From assembly GCF_900104805.1 (NCBI RefSeq), contig NZ_LT629751.1:930001-994000 (forward strand): a stretch of 64,000 nucleotides of DNA, read 5' to 3'. The notes beneath the pieces are model-generated. The model saw only the letters and a program-made list of their open reading frames with translations, did no database searches and was not told the DNA's origin. The position numbers and the translations under genes were made by a program. Numbering within the stretch: the first letter of the stretch is position 1; every line of letters starts with the position of its first letter. Origin of the DNA: Pseudomonas oryzae (GTDB lineage: Bacteria > Pseudomonadota > Gammaproteobacteria > Pseudomonadales > Pseudomonadaceae). Shown here in pieces: positions 48,038-57,648 of the stretch.

Positions 48038-48744
48038 CGTGGTGCGCAGGGCGCACCCTACGGGTCGTGTCTGGTGCATGCCGTAGGGTGCGCCGCGCGC
48101 ACCATGGGCGCGGCGGAGGCTTCCCGGTGCGCATGGCGCACCCTACGGGGCGTGTCTGTGCATGGCCGTAGGGTGCGCCGCGCGCACCATGGGCGCGGTG
48201 GAGGCTTCCCGGTGCGCAGGGCGCACCCTACGGGTCGTGTCTGTGCATGCCGTAGGGTGCGCCGCGCGCACCATGGGCGCGGTAGAGGCTTCCCGGTGCG
48301 CATGGCGCACCCTACGGGGCGTGTCTGGTGCATGCCGTAGGGTGCGCCGCGCGCACCACGGGCGCGGTAGAGGCTTCCCGGCGCGCATGGCGCACCCTAC
48401 GGGGCGTGTCTGGTGCATGCCGTAGGGTGCGTCGCGCGCACCACGGGCGCGGTAGAGGCTTCCCGGCGCGCAGGGCGCACCCTACGGGTCGTGTCTGGTG
48501 CATGGCCGTAGGGTGCGCCGCGCGCACCATGGGCGCGGTGGAGGCTTCCCGGTGCGCATGGCGCACCCTACGGGTCGTGTCTGTGCATGGCCGTAGGGTG
48601 CGCCGCGCGCACCATGGGCACGGTGGAGGCTTCCCGGTGCGCAGGGCGCACCCTACGGGTCGTATCTGGTGCATGTCGTAGGGTGCGCCGCGCGCACCAT
48701 GGGCGCGGTGGAGGCTTTCCGGTGCGCATGGCGCACCCTACGGG
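48038..48744. repeat. Tandem array of eight ~85-bp palindromic units
   Basis: Each unit is an arm GTAGGGTGCGCCGCGCGCACC, a spacer (ATGGGCGCGGTGGAGGCTTC type), the inverse arm GGTGCGCATGGCGCACCCTAC, then GGGTCGTGTCTGGTGCATGCC. Left arms start at 48083, 48168, 48252, 48337, 48422, 48508, 48593 and 48678, a period of 84-86 bp. An extra right half-unit is at 48038-48061. Units differ at a few bases (GG versus GC, CATG versus CACG, short indels). The array fills the gap between the MFS start and the aldolase stop, ending about 2 bp from the latter. All frames through it are open but are not genes. Confidence 0.95.
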
Positions 48745-48745
48745 C

Positions 48746-49777
48746 TCAGACCGGCAGGCCGCGCTGGCGGGCCATGGTCATCGCGGTGTCCTCGATCATG
48801 TCCTCCTGGCCGCCGACCATGCCGCGGCGGCCCATCTCGACGAGGATCTCGCGGGCCGACACGCCGTACTTCTTCTCGGCGCGCTTGGCGAACAGCAGGA
48901 ACGAGCCGTACACCCCGGCGTAGCCCATGGTCAGGGCGTCGCGGTCGCTGCGGATCGGGAAGTCCATGATCGGCACCACCAGGTCCTCGGCCACGTCCTG
49001 GATGCCGAACACGCTGACGCCGGTCTCGATGCCCATGCGGTCGCACACCGCGACGAGGATCTCCATCGGCGTGTTGCCGGCCCCGGCGCCGAGGCCGGCG
49101 CAGGCGGCGTCGATGCGGGTGGCACCGGCGCCGATGGCGGCGATGGAGTTGGACACGCCCATCGACAGGTTGTGGTGGCCGTGGAAGCCGATCTCGGTGG
49201 CCGGGTCGAGCACCGCGCGCAGCGCGGCGACCCGCGCGGCCACGTCGTCGGGCAGCAGGTAGCCGGCCGAGTCGGTGATGTACACGCAGTTGGCGCCGAA
49301 GCTCTCCATCAGCTTGCCTTGTTTGGCCAGGCCTTCGGGGCTGTTCATGTGCGCCATCATCAGGAAGCCGACGGTGTCCATACCCAGCTTGCGGGCGATG
49401 CTGATGTGCTGCTCGGAGACGTCCGCCTCGGTGCAGTGGGTAGCCACGCGGATGGTGGAGACGCCCAGCTCGTGGGCCATGCGCAGGTGGTCGACGGTGC
49501 CGATGCCCGGCAGCAGCAGGGCGGAGACCTTGGCCTGCTTCATCAGCGGGATCACCGCCGACAGGTATTCCTCGTCGCTGTGCGCCGGGAAGCCATAGTT
49601 CACCGAACGCCCGCCGAGGCCGTCGCCGTGGGTCACCTCGATCAGCGGCACGCCGGCGGCGTCCAGGCCGCTGGCGATGTCCTTCATCTGCTGCAGGCTG
49701 ATCTGGTGGCGCTTGGGGTGCATGCCGTCGCGCAGGCACATGTCGTGGACGGTGATTTTCTTGCCGCGAAGATCCAT
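48746..49777 (-). CDS. 4-Hydroxy-2-oxovalerate aldolase
   Basis: This aldolase cleaves 4-hydroxy-2-oxoacids to pyruvate and an aldehyde. The 343-residue protein matches DmpG/BphI/HsaF/TesG: Arg16-Asp17 and His20 in [15 protein letters not shown], metal ligands in [28 protein letters not shown], and a C-terminal helical domain ([20 protein letters not shown]). It forms a channelling complex with the acylating dehydrogenase encoded directly upstream (10-bp gap). In steroid degradation the substrate would be 4-hydroxy-2-oxohexanoate; in aromatic pathways, 4-hydroxy-2-oxovalerate. Specificity cannot be read here. Confidence 0.95.
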   Translation of the reverse strand: MDLRGKKITVHDMCLRDGMHPKRHQISLQQMKDIASGLDAAGVPLIEVTHGDGLGGRSVNYGFPAHSDEEYLSAVIPLMKQAKVSALLLPGIGTVDHLRMAHELGVSTIRVATHCTEADVSEQHISIARKLGMDTVGFLMMAHMNSPEGLAKQGKLMESFGANCVYITDSAGYLLPDDVAARVAALRAVLDPATEIGFHGHHNLSMGVSNSIAAIGAGATRIDAACAGLGAGAGNTPMEILVAVCDRMGIETGVSVFGIQDVAEDLVVPIMDFPIRSDRDALTMGYAGVYGSFLLFAKRAEKKYGVSAREILVEMGRRGMVGGQEDMIEDTAMTMARQRGLPV

Positions 49778-49787
49778 GGTCGGCTCC

Positions 49788-50708
49788 TTAGGCGAGGGCG
49801 GGTTGCGGGGCGAGGGTCAGTTCGCCCTTGAGGATTTCCTCGGCGAACATCTCGGCGGTGCGCGCGGCGGCGGCGGTCATGATGTCGAGGTTGCCGGCGT
49901 ACTTGGGCAGGTAGTCGCCCAGGCCCTCCACCTCCATGAAGATCGACACGCGGTTGCCGTCGAACACCGGGCCGTTGACCAGCTTGTAGCCGGGCACGTA
50001 CTGCTGGACCTGCTCGATCATCGCCAGGATGGCGGCGGTGATCGCTTCGCGGTCCGGCGCGGTCTCGGTCAGGCAGTGCACGGTGTCGCGCATGATCAGC
50101 GGCGGCTCGGCCGGGTTGATGACGATGATCGCCTTGCCCTGCTTGGCGCCGCCGACCTTCTCGATGGCGCCGGCGGTGGTGCGGGTGAATTCGTCGATGT
50201 TCTTGCGGGTGCCCGGGCCGACCGACTTGGAGGCGGCGGTGGCGACGATCTCGGCGTATTCCACCGGCTGCACGCTGGACACCGCGGCGACCAGCGGGAT
50301 GGTCGCCTGGCCGCCGCAGGTGACCATGTTGACGTTCATCGCCCCGGCCTTGAGGTTGTGCTTGAGGTTGACCGGCGGCACGCAGTAGGGGCCGATGGCG
50401 GCCGGGGTCAGGTCGATCATCAGCACGCCCAGTTCGTTGAGCTTGCGGCTGTTCTCGGCGTGCACGTAGGCGCTGGTGGCGTCGAAGGCGATCTGGATGT
50501 TGTCTTCCAGCACGTGGGGCAGCAGACCGTCGACGCCGTCGCTGGTGGTCTTCAGGCCCATCTCGCGGGCACGGGCCAGGCCCTCGGAGGTGGCGTCGAT
50601 GCCGACCATCCATACCGGCTCCAGCACCGGGCTGCGCTTGAGCTTGTAGAGCAGGTCGGTGCCGATATTGCCCGGCCCGATCAGGGCACATCTGATCTTC
50701 TTGGTCAT
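49788..50708 (-). CDS. Acetaldehyde/propanal dehydrogenase (acylating)
   Basis: The 306-residue protein matches DmpF/BphJ/HsaG/TesF: Rossmann motif [19 protein letters not shown], catalytic Cys131 in [18 protein letters not shown], and [19 protein letters not shown]. It converts the aldehyde released by the aldolase to acyl-CoA with NAD+ and CoA. Start ATG 50708 was chosen over an upstream frame extension. It lies 25 bp after the hydratase gene in the same operon. Confidence 0.95.
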   Translation of the reverse strand: MTKKIRCALIGPGNIGTDLLYKLKRSPVLEPVWMVGIDATSEGLARAREMGLKTTSDGVDGLLPHVLEDNIQIAFDATSAYVHAENSRKLNELGVLMIDLTPAAIGPYCVPPVNLKHNLKAGAMNVNMVTCGGQATIPLVAAVSSVQPVEYAEIVATAASKSVGPGTRKNIDEFTRTTAGAIEKVGGAKQGKAIIVINPAEPPLIMRDTVHCLTETAPDREAITAAILAMIEQVQQYVPGYKLVNGPVFDGNRVSIFMEVEGLGDYLPKYAGNLDIMTAAAARTAEMFAEEILKGELTLAPQPALA

Positions 50709-50733
50709 GGTTTCGCTCTCGAAAATTGGGGCG

Positions 50734-51525
50734 TCAGGGCACGAAGCGCAGCGAGGCTTCGCCCAGGCCACTGAGGGAGAGGTGGATGCTGTCGCCGGCG
50801 GTCACCGGCACCAGCGGGGCGAGGGCGCCGGAGAGGATCACCTCGCCCTTGCGGAACGGGATGCCCAGTTCGCCCAGGGTGTTGGCCAGCCAGGCCACCG
50901 CCGCGCAGGGATGGCCCTGCACCGCGCTGCCCAGGCCGCTGCCGGCCGGTTGGCCGTTCTTGCTCATCTCCAGGCGCACGGCGGCCAGATCCAGGCTGCG
51001 CGGGTCGATGCGCTGCTCGCCGAGGGCGAACACGCCGCAGGAGGCGTTGTCGGCCACGGTGTCCTGGATGCGGATCTTCCACTCGTGGATGCGCGAGTCG
51101 ACGATCTCGAAGCAGGGCACCACCCAGGCGGTGGCGGCCAGCACGTCCTCGGCGGTGATGCCGGGGCCGACCAGGTCCTCGGCGAGGATGAAGGCGATCT
51201 CGCCCTCGGCGCGCGGCTGGATCAGGCGGTGCTCGGTGAGGCTGACGTCGCTGCCGTCGGCCACCTGCATGCGGTCGGTGAGGAAGCCGAAGTCCGGCTG
51301 GTGGACGTTGAGCATGTCCTGCACGGCCTTGCTGGTGACGCCGATCTTCTTGCCGATCACCTGCTCGCCCTGCTGCTCGCGCTGGCGGAGGAAGCGCAGC
51401 GAGATGCGGTAGGCGTCGTCCAGGGTGATGTCCGGGTGGCGCTCGGTGAGCGGCGCCAGGGTGCGCCGGTCGCGCAGGGCGGCGAACAGCTCGTCGCCGA
51501 GGGTGTCGATCAGGGATTCGTTCAT
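50734..51525 (-). CDS. 2-Keto-4-pentenoate hydratase (2-hydroxydienoate hydratase)
   Basis: The 263-residue protein is of the fumarylacetoacetase-like hydratase family (MhpD/DmpE/TesE/HsaE): [55 protein letters not shown] and [20 protein letters not shown]. It hydrates the 2-hydroxydienoate from meta-cleavage to a 4-hydroxy-2-oxoacid, the substrate of the next enzyme. First of the hydratase-dehydrogenase-aldolase set. A REP-like palindrome separates it from the SDR gene. Confidence 0.94.
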   Translation of the reverse strand: MNESLIDTLGDELFAALRDRRTLAPLTERHPDITLDDAYRISLRFLRQREQQGEQVIGKKIGVTSKAVQDMLNVHQPDFGFLTDRMQVADGSDVSLTEHRLIQPRAEGEIAFILAEDLVGPGITAEDVLAATAWVVPCFEIVDSRIHEWKIRIQDTVADNASCGVFALGEQRIDPRSLDLAAVRLEMSKNGQPAGSGLGSAVQGHPCAAVAWLANTLGELGIPFRKGEVILSGALAPLVPVTAGDSIHLSLSGLGEASLRFVP

Positions 51526-51538
51526 GCGATTGCCTTTG

Positions 51539-51599
51539 CTGTAGGGGCGAATTCATTCGCCACATCACCCCGGCAAGGCGAATAAATTCGCCCCTACAG
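51539..51599. repeat. REP-like palindromic pair (GGGGCGAATTCATTCGCC family)
   Basis: Inverted arms of ~22 bp with a ~15-bp spacer in the SDR-hydratase spacer; same element as at 2251 and 52417. Confidence 0.85.
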
Positions 51600-51615
51600 G
51601 GGATATTTTGGGGCT

Positions 51616-52389
51616 TCAGCCCGGCCAGACGCTGTTCTCGGCGCCGCCGTCGACCTCGAGGATCTTGCCGGTCACCCAGCGCGCGGCCGGGCTGGCCAGG
51701 TACAGGGCGGCGCAGGCGATGTCCTCGACCTCGCCGAGGCTGCCCAGCGGGGTGCCGGTCTCCATCGCCGCGCGCATCTCCGCCGGCATCACCCGCTGCA
51801 GGGCGTCGGTGAGGATCGGTCCGGGGGCGATGCCGTTGACCCGCACCTCGGGGGCGAAGTCCTGGGCCAGCAGGCGGGTCATCTGGGTCAGCGCTGCCTT
51901 GGCGGTGCCATAGGCGCTGAACTGGCGCTGGGCGTAGCGCGCGGCGCCGGAGGTGATGTTGATGACGTTGCCGCCGCCGGCCGCGCGCATGTGCGGCACG
52001 CACAGCTGGGTGAGGTGGTAGGCCGAGGTGACGTTGAAGCGCAGGATCTCCTCCAGGCGCTCCGGGGTCAGCGTCAGCGGGTCGTTGGGACCGGCGCCGC
52101 CGGCGTTGTTGACCAGGTGGGTGATGCGCCCGAACTGCTCGCGGGCGGCCGCCACCAGCGCCTCGCGCTGCGCGCCGTCGTTGACGTCGCAGGTGAGGGC
52201 CAGGGCGCGGCGGCCGAGGGCGCGGACCTCGTCAGCCACGCCCTGCACGTCGGCCAGGGTGCGCGCGGCGCAGACCACGTCGGCGCCGGCTTCGGCGTAG
52301 GCCAGGGCGATGGCGCGGCCGATGCCGCGGCCGGCGCCGGTGATCACCGCGACGCTGCCGTCGAGGGTGAAGCGCTGCAGGATGTTCAT
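51616..52389 (-). CDS. Short-chain dehydrogenase, 7-alpha-hydroxysteroid dehydrogenase-like
   Basis: The 257-residue SDR has the cofactor motif AVITGAGRGIGRAIALAYAE, NNAG in LVNNAGGAGPNDPL, catalytic Ser in INITSGAARYAQ and YxxxK in SAYGTAKAALTQM. The loop VRVNGIAPGPILTDALQ and the tail TGKILEVDGGAENS resemble E. coli HdhA (7-alpha-hydroxysteroid dehydrogenase) closely by eye. Such an enzyme fits oxidation of a bile-acid or steroid hydroxyl, consistent with the neighbouring ketosteroid-type genes, but SDR specificity is hard to assign. It is collinear with the hydratase operon. Confidence 0.82.
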   Translation of the reverse strand: MNILQRFTLDGSVAVITGAGRGIGRAIALAYAEAGADVVCAARTLADVQGVADEVRALGRRALALTCDVNDGAQREALVAAAREQFGRITHLVNNAGGAGPNDPLTLTPERLEEILRFNVTSAYHLTQLCVPHMRAAGGGNVINITSGAARYAQRQFSAYGTAKAALTQMTRLLAQDFAPEVRVNGIAPGPILTDALQRVMPAEMRAAMETGTPLGSLGEVEDIACAALYLASPAARWVTGKILEVDGGAENSVWPG

Positions 52390-52416
52390 GGCGTATCTCC
52401 TTATGGTTGTCAGCCT

Positions 52417-52511
52417 GTAGGGGCGAATTCATTCGCCATGGGCTGCAACGCGGCCCCAGGGGTTGCCAAGGGCAGGCCGGTGGCCTGCGTGGCGAATGAA
52501 TTCGCCCCTAC
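52417..52511. repeat. REP-like palindromic pair with long spacer
   Basis: Arms GTAGGGGCGAATTCATTCGC at 52417 and the inverse near 52491-52511 flank a ~52-bp spacer; same family as 2251 and 51539. It separates the flavin reductase and SDR genes. Confidence 0.8.
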
Positions 52512-52518
52512 GAAAAAC

Positions 52519-53499
52519 TCAGCGGGCGGCCCACAGGTCGGGCAGGCCCGGATCGGTGGCGGCGACCAGGCGCTTGAGCAGCACCTTGAGCGCCATCACG
52601 TCGCCGGGTTCCAGCTGGTCGGCGACCTCGCTCTCGACGGCCTTGGCCAGGGCGATCTCGTGCAGCGAACGCTCGCGGCCGGCGGCGGTCAGCAGGTAGC
52701 GGCGGGTGCCATCGCCGTCCTGCTCGCCGGCGATCAGCTCGTTGCGCTCCAGCTCGGCCAGCGTCTGCGCGCTCACCCGGTGGCCGGTGTAGCCGACGAA
52801 GGCGTTGAGCTCGTCGAGGGTCAGGTTGTCGCGGATGCACAGCACCGAGAGGATGAAGAACACGTGCTCGTCGAGGCTCTGCGCGGCCAGCAGGCGGCGC
52901 AGGCTGTCGAGCATCTGGTAGTGGGCGCGGCCGAGCAGGTAGCCGAGCAGGTCCTCGGTGTAGCTGCACTCCGGCGGCGGGGTGGCGCCCAGGCGCAGTT
53001 CCTGGCGCGGCTTGCGCGCGGCCAGCGCGTACTGGCCGCTCTGGAATGCCAGCGGCGGCCGCGCGCTGCTGTCGAAGGCGAGCACCTCGCCGACGAAAAT
53101 CACGTGGTCGCCGCCCTCGTACTGGAAGGCGGTGCGGCACTGGAAGCGCGCGGTGCAGTCGGGCAGCAGCGGCGCGGGGCCGATTCCTTCGTCCAGCTCG
53201 ATGCCGTCGAACTTGTCGCTGCCCTGGGTGGCGAAGCGCCCGGACAGCGGCTCCTGCTCGGCCGCCAGCACGTGCACGTTCCAGAAGCGGCTGTCGCTGA
53301 ACGCCGCCAGGCTGCGCGCGCTCTTGGCCAGGCTCCACAGCACCAGCGGCGGGTTGAGCGACACCGAGTTGAAGCTGTTGGCGGTGATGCCGACCGCCTC
53401 GCCCTCGGCGGTGCGGGTGGTGATGATGGTCACCCCGGTGGTGAAGGTGCCCAGGGCGGCACGGAAGGCCTGCGGGTCGAAGGTAGCCGGAGCGTTCAT
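52519..53499 (-). CDS. Flavin reductase fused to a MarR-like domain
   Basis: The 326-residue protein has an N-terminal FMN-binding flavin-reductase domain (FRAALGTFTTGVTIITTRTA, GITANSFNSVSLNPPLVLWS) to about residue 175. A winged-helix MarR-like C-domain follows (LDEHVFFILSVLCIRDNLTL, GHRVSAQTLAELERNELIAG). The same fusion is known in the reductase (C1) of Acinetobacter p-hydroxyphenylacetate hydroxylase, where the MarR-like part senses the substrate. Here it should supply reduced flavin to the HsaA-like oxygenase encoded 7.6 kb away. Start ATG 53499 was chosen; an upstream ATG at 53565 is not supported. It is divergent from the aldehyde dehydrogenase gene. Confidence 0.9.
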   Translation of the reverse strand: MNAPATFDPQAFRAALGTFTTGVTIITTRTAEGEAVGITANSFNSVSLNPPLVLWSLAKSARSLAAFSDSRFWNVHVLAAEQEPLSGRFATQGSDKFDGIELDEGIGPAPLLPDCTARFQCRTAFQYEGGDHVIFVGEVLAFDSSARPPLAFQSGQYALAARKPRQELRLGATPPPECSYTEDLLGYLLGRAHYQMLDSLRRLLAAQSLDEHVFFILSVLCIRDNLTLDELNAFVGYTGHRVSAQTLAELERNELIAGEQDGDGTRRYLLTAAGRERSLHEIALAKAVESEVADQLEPGDVMALKVLLKRLVAATDPGLPDLWAAR

Positions 53500-53660
53500 G
53501 CTCTGCCTCGCTGGATCGGGGGTTATGGTGAGGCGAGTATTCGCAGCGCAGGTGGGACGTGGCATCGTCTCTATGGACGAGGCGTCGGCAAGGCGGCCCT
53601 CGCCACTATCGCCGCAGGGCGCCGCACCGGCCGCCGCCGCAGGGATTTCGAGGAGGTTCG

Positions 53661-55094
53661 ATGAGTTCCGTGATTACATCCGTCGAGGGGCTGGCCACGC
53701 TGCTGGCCGCGCAGAAGTCCGCCTTCGTCGCCGAGGGCGCCGTCCCTGCCGCCGAGCGGCGCCGGCGCATCCAGCAGGTGATCGACCTGCTGGTGGCCTG
53801 GCACAAGCCGCTGGCGCAGGCGATGGATGAGGACTTCGGCCACCGCCCGGCGGGCTTCTCGCTGATGAACGACGTGCTCGGCTCGCTGGCCTCGCTCAAG
53901 CACGCCTGCGACCACCTGGAAGAGTGGATGCAGCCGCAGGAACGCCAGCCGTTCCCGCCCTACGACCAGCTCGGCGCCAAGGCGCGGGTGCTCTACCAGC
54001 CCAAGGGCTCGGTGGCCATCGTCGGCACCTGGAACGCGCCGCTGTTCACCCTGCTCAGCCCGCTGGCCTACGTGCTGGCCGCCGGCAACCGAGCGATCCT
54101 CAAGCCCTCGGAAATCGCCCCGCACACCGCCGAGGTGCTGGCCGCCGCCTGCGCCGAGCACCTCGATCCGCTAGTGGTCGGCGTGGCCATGGGCGGTGCC
54201 GAGATGGCCGAGGCGGTGACCCGCCAGCCGTTCGACCACCTGGTGTTCACCGGCAGCACCGCCATCGGCAAGCTGGTGATGCGCAACGCCGCCGACAACC
54301 TGGTGCCGCTCACCCTGGAGCTGGGCGGCAAGTCGCCGACCATCGTCTCGCGCAGCGCGGATCTGGCCACCGCCGCCTTCCGCATCGCCGCCGCCAAGGC
54401 CAGCAACGGCGGCCAGCTGTGCGTCAACCCGGATCTGGTGTACGTGCCGCGCGAGCAGACCGAGGCCTTCCTCGCCGAGCTGAAGGGCGCCTACGCCAGC
54501 CTGTTCCCGCAGGTGCAGGGCAACCCGGACGTGGTGGCGGTGGTCAACGAACGCCATCTGGCGCGGGTCGAGGGACTGGTGGAGGACGCCGTGGCCGCCG
54601 GGGTGCGCGTCGAGTCGCTGCCCGAAGCATTGCCAGCCGATGCCGCCGACCGCCGCCGGCCGCTGCGCGTGGTGGTCGATCCGCCGGCCGGCTGCCGCAT
54701 CCAGCAGGAGGAGATCTTCGGTCCGGCCATGGTGCTGCTGCCCTACGACACCATCGACGCGGTGCTCGCCGACATCAACGGTCGCGACCGGCCGCTGGCG
54801 CTGTACTGGTTCGGCAGCGACGAGGCCGAGAAGCAGCGGGTGCTGGAAAACACCCTGTCCGGCGGGGTGACCATCAACGACGCGATGATGCACGCCGCCA
54901 TGCAGGACGCCCCGTTCGGCGGCATCGGCGCCTCCGGCATGGGCCACTACCACGGCCGCGAGGGCTTCCTCGAATTCAGCCACGCGCGCACCGTGTTCGA
55001 GGCCGGCGCCTACGACCCGCGCCGCGAGTGGGGGCTGTTGCCGCCCTATGGCGAGCATTTCCTCGCGGCGATGGAGGCGCAGATTACGCCCTGA
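53661..55094 (+). CDS. Aldehyde dehydrogenase, coniferyl-aldehyde-dehydrogenase-like
   Basis: The 477-residue ALDH is of the shorter CALDH group: KGSVAIVGTWNAPLFTLLSP, TLELGGKSPTIVSRSADLAT (catalytic Glu) and SNGGQLCVNPDLVYVPREQ (catalytic Cys). Its C-terminus lacks the extension of betaine-type ALDHs. Substrate is not clear from sequence; in a steroid context a side-chain aldehyde is possible. A perfect AGGAGG precedes ATG 53661. It is divergent from the flavin reductase. A hairpin follows the stop. Confidence 0.9.
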   Translation: MSSVITSVEGLATLLAAQKSAFVAEGAVPAAERRRRIQQVIDLLVAWHKPLAQAMDEDFGHRPAGFSLMNDVLGSLASLKHACDHLEEWMQPQERQPFPPYDQLGAKARVLYQPKGSVAIVGTWNAPLFTLLSPLAYVLAAGNRAILKPSEIAPHTAEVLAAACAEHLDPLVVGVAMGGAEMAEAVTRQPFDHLVFTGSTAIGKLVMRNAADNLVPLTLELGGKSPTIVSRSADLATAAFRIAAAKASNGGQLCVNPDLVYVPREQTEAFLAELKGAYASLFPQVQGNPDVVAVVNERHLARVEGLVEDAVAAGVRVESLPEALPADAADRRRPLRVVVDPPAGCRIQQEEIFGPAMVLLPYDTIDAVLADINGRDRPLALYWFGSDEAEKQRVLENTLSGGVTINDAMMHAAMQDAPFGGIGASGMGHYHGREGFLEFSHARTVFEAGAYDPRREWGLLPPYGEHFLAAMEAQITP

Positions 55095-55112
55095 TCGGCT
55101 CGTCATGACTCG

Positions 55113-55156
55113 CGGGCGGGAGGCTATGGTGGTGGTCTCCCGCCCGTGGTCGTTTT
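55113..55156 (+). terminator. Probable terminator after aldehyde dehydrogenase
   Basis: 10-bp stem CGGGCGGGAG / CTCCCGCCCG with a 14-nt loop, then TGGTCGTTTTGG; the T-tract is short. Confidence 0.6.
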
Positions 55157-55803
55157 GGGACGCGAGTTCGTTTGCGAGGGTAGGGGGCTATGGCTGTTAG
55201 CTGTAGCCGGCTATAAGCAACACCCGCGCTTTTCTGCTGGTAGCTGCCAGGAGCGGCAGCAGTTTAGAAACCTTGTATCGGCCTCAACGGCGGCCCGGAG
55301 ATGAAGCGCAGAGAGGCGTTCTTCTACCAGGTCGCCACCAGCGGCCACGCTGAAAGCGACCAGTTGCTGTGATCGACGCGGCTCGGCGTGGTTGATGCGC
55401 GACGCGAGGATCGGTTGGCGACCCTCGCGAATGGCTGTGGTGGCGGCGCTTACGCGAGCTGACTACTGCGCCAAGGCAACAAGTGGCGACTGGCAGGAAT
55501 CGGCCATTAGCTGCCCTTCGTGACCGGTTGCCACCTTCCGACTACACAGTGTTATCGTTGTGCTCTGTCCCGACCGCAGACGCCTCAGGTGACGTTTTTT
55601 AGGTAATGCAATCTGAGAAAAAACGCCACTAACAGTCAGCAACGACGCGGTTTTCAGGGAATTTCGGTTTCTGCGAATATCGGAGATTTTTTGACCTTGC
55701 TTCCGTCCACCGGCCTCCAAGATGGCAATTTTTGACTGAGAAACAGATTAGGGCATGCACTACAGGGAAAAACAAAGGGCTAACGAAAAAGGCGTGGAAT
55801 TTT
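55157..55803. other. Gene-poor junction with falling GC
   Basis: About 650 bp show no supported gene. Base composition shifts from GC-rich to AT-rich around 55.5 kb, marking the left edge of a foreign-looking insertion. I could not identify direct repeats, an att site or a transposase remnant. Confidence 0.5.
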
Positions 55804-57276
55804 ATGTCGCAACCTGAAAGTGAAGAACAAATTTCGCATGAGCCTGAGAGCGAACGGTCAGAGAAGCGAACTCCTATTTATCAGATCCAATTGGAGGATC
55901 TATCTGTTGAGCATATTGATGAGATCAAGATGCTTGAGGAGGGCTGGTTTGTAGAGTTCAAGTCAATTTTTACCGATACGGCAAAAATTGCAAAAAGCAT
56001 TAGCTCTTTTGCAAATGCTTACGGTGGCGTGCTAATTGTTGGAGTCCAGGAGGCCGCGAAAGGCAGAAAGTTTGATCATTTCACCCCGTTAAGCAAGAAT
56101 GAAGCGGAGGAGACGATTTTACGACTTAGGCACGCAGTTGAGGCACACCTTAGTCCGTGCCCTTTTTTTGAAAGCAAACTAATTGCAATCCCGGAATTTG
56201 GCGTCGCCGACCCTCACGATAAATGGATTGTTTTTGTAAAGATTCCGAAAGGTGAAAAAGCGCCTTACTTGCACAGTAGTGGTGCTGTATACACAAGAAA
56301 AGGAGATTCATCTTCACCTGTTGCACTCACAGATCAAGGCCTATTAGAGAGATTATGGTCTGATCGCACCAAGAAAGTGGGGGAAATAGAGAGTAGAATT
56401 AATTTTCTGCGCGAGCAGTCTGCAAGCGATTTACCAAGGCTTGATATATTTATAGCAAGAACTGTGAGTCCTAGAAGGGCCGCCGGCGCCATTAATTTCA
56501 AGGACTTTATTGATGTAGCTAGTCAACCTGTTTTTCCAGGGAATCCTCCTCTCTTAGATAATTTCTACCCAATAGATAGTTCGTTTGTTGCTAGGCGCAC
56601 AGAGGGCACCCTCGACAATTATGGAATAATGTGGGATTTCGATTGGCACAGATATATTCACCATATTCATATCCCTCTAGCCTGCCATGAATGGGACGGG
56701 TCTGGGCTTAATAATGAACGGTCTGGGAACGAGAGGATTGCAGCTCTTGAAGATTATCTCGCCACCAGAAAAGAATTTGAAGGGAAAAGGATTTTTATCG
56801 TAGACCTGACACTCTCCATCTTCATAATGTCGGCGATTTTTTACATGGTATCGAAGCTTCACCTAAATAGAGGCGACGAAGATAAGTTTGCTATAAACAT
56901 AAAGGCATCCTCGATAAGAAAGGTTGTCGTTTATTCAGATCTCCCCAGATACAAGGAGCACCTGGAGAAAATGGGGCTTCCATTTGTTCATCGCGATATA
57001 GGGTTCCTGTCTAGCTCTATGAATCCTGATGACTGGCTGGAGTTCCCCATAGCCGAGAACAATAAAGTTCTATATGAGAATGCCAATCTCGATGTTAGAA
57101 ATGCATTTTTGAATTTTATCGATATGGCTCAAGCTTTGGGCATTTCGCGACATGTATTGCTTGGTCAGCACGACCGCTCTAGTGGGGAGTCAACCGTTAG
57201 TGATTTGCTTGATGCATTTGGAAGAATAATTTCCACAAGCTTTTCATATTCGTGCTCTCCAAATCCGGCTAGTTAA
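55804..57276 (+). CDS. AlbA_2 (Schlafen-like) domain protein on an AT-rich island
   Basis: The 490-residue protein has an AlbA_2 domain at ~residues 40-165: EEGWFVEFKSIFTDTAKIAK, SFANAYGGVLIVGVQE, and a later KIPKGEKAPYLHSSGAVYTR then KGDSS. The remaining ~320 residues are not recognised. They contain a hydrophobic segment near 340-355 (IVDLTLSIFIMSAIFYMVS) and a helical tail. The gene is clearly AT-richer, with codon use unlike its neighbours, so recent transfer is likely. AlbA_2 domains occur in Schlafen-like regulators and in several phage-defence proteins; no partner gene is adjacent. ATG 55804 was chosen; a TTG at 55732 is possible. Function unknown. Confidence 0.72.
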   Translation: MSQPESEEQISHEPESERSEKRTPIYQIQLEDLSVEHIDEIKMLEEGWFVEFKSIFTDTAKIAKSISSFANAYGGVLIVGVQEAAKGRKFDHFTPLSKNEAEETILRLRHAVEAHLSPCPFFESKLIAIPEFGVADPHDKWIVFVKIPKGEKAPYLHSSGAVYTRKGDSSSPVALTDQGLLERLWSDRTKKVGEIESRINFLREQSASDLPRLDIFIARTVSPRRAAGAINFKDFIDVASQPVFPGNPPLLDNFYPIDSSFVARRTEGTLDNYGIMWDFDWHRYIHHIHIPLACHEWDGSGLNNERSGNERIAALEDYLATRKEFEGKRIFIVDLTLSIFIMSAIFYMVSKLHLNRGDEDKFAINIKASSIRKVVVYSDLPRYKEHLEKMGLPFVHRDIGFLSSSMNPDDWLEFPIAENNKVLYENANLDVRNAFLNFIDMAQALGISRHVLLGQHDRSSGESTVSDLLDAFGRIISTSFSYSCSPNPAS

Positions 57277-57648
57277 GTTCGAATGCCTCACTCAACGCAG
57301 TCCATTTTTTGTAACTGATGCACTTAAATTTCGGAATCATCGGAGGATGTCGTTTGAAGAGCGTAGAAGAAGCGGTACTGCCGTCGACGCGAGCGACCTC
57401 CTCCTGCCGCGATCAAAACATGCATCGTTGGCCCCTCCCATCACACCCTCTCAATCTGCATCCTCAACCGCTGATCGACCAGTTCGGCCCGTGCCGATAG
57501 CGGCCCTTGGCGCAATGCAGCAGGCATAGGGTGCTCACACGACCAAGGGAGGCCCTTCGATAACCCAGATGGCAGCGTGGGAGCGCCAGGCGGGCATGGC
57601 GCGGCAGGGCGGTGAGGCCCATCCCCCGCACCATGATTCGCGGACCCG
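57277..57648. other. Intergenic region, right flank of the AT-rich island
   Basis: 372 bp with short open frames but no recognisable gene, ribosome binding site, RNA or repeat; GC content returns to the chromosomal level here. Confidence 0.45.

Noticed and set aside
48058-48681. Several Arg-rich open frames of 85-120 codons on both strands
   Set aside because: They are by-products of a stop-free palindromic repeat; no ribosome binding sites or homology.
48038-48744. Possible CRISPR array
   Set aside because: The repeats are long self-complementary units that fill the whole period; there are no unique spacers and no cas genes.
53661-55094. Treating the second aldehyde dehydrogenase as the acetaldehyde enzyme
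   Set aside because: It belongs to the coniferyl-aldehyde group and sits with the steroid-type genes; the ExaC-like gene after phnX fits acetaldehyde better.
57300-57600. Short frames of ~60 codons after the AlbA_2 gene
   Set aside because: No ribosome binding site, no homology, and composition like non-coding sequence.
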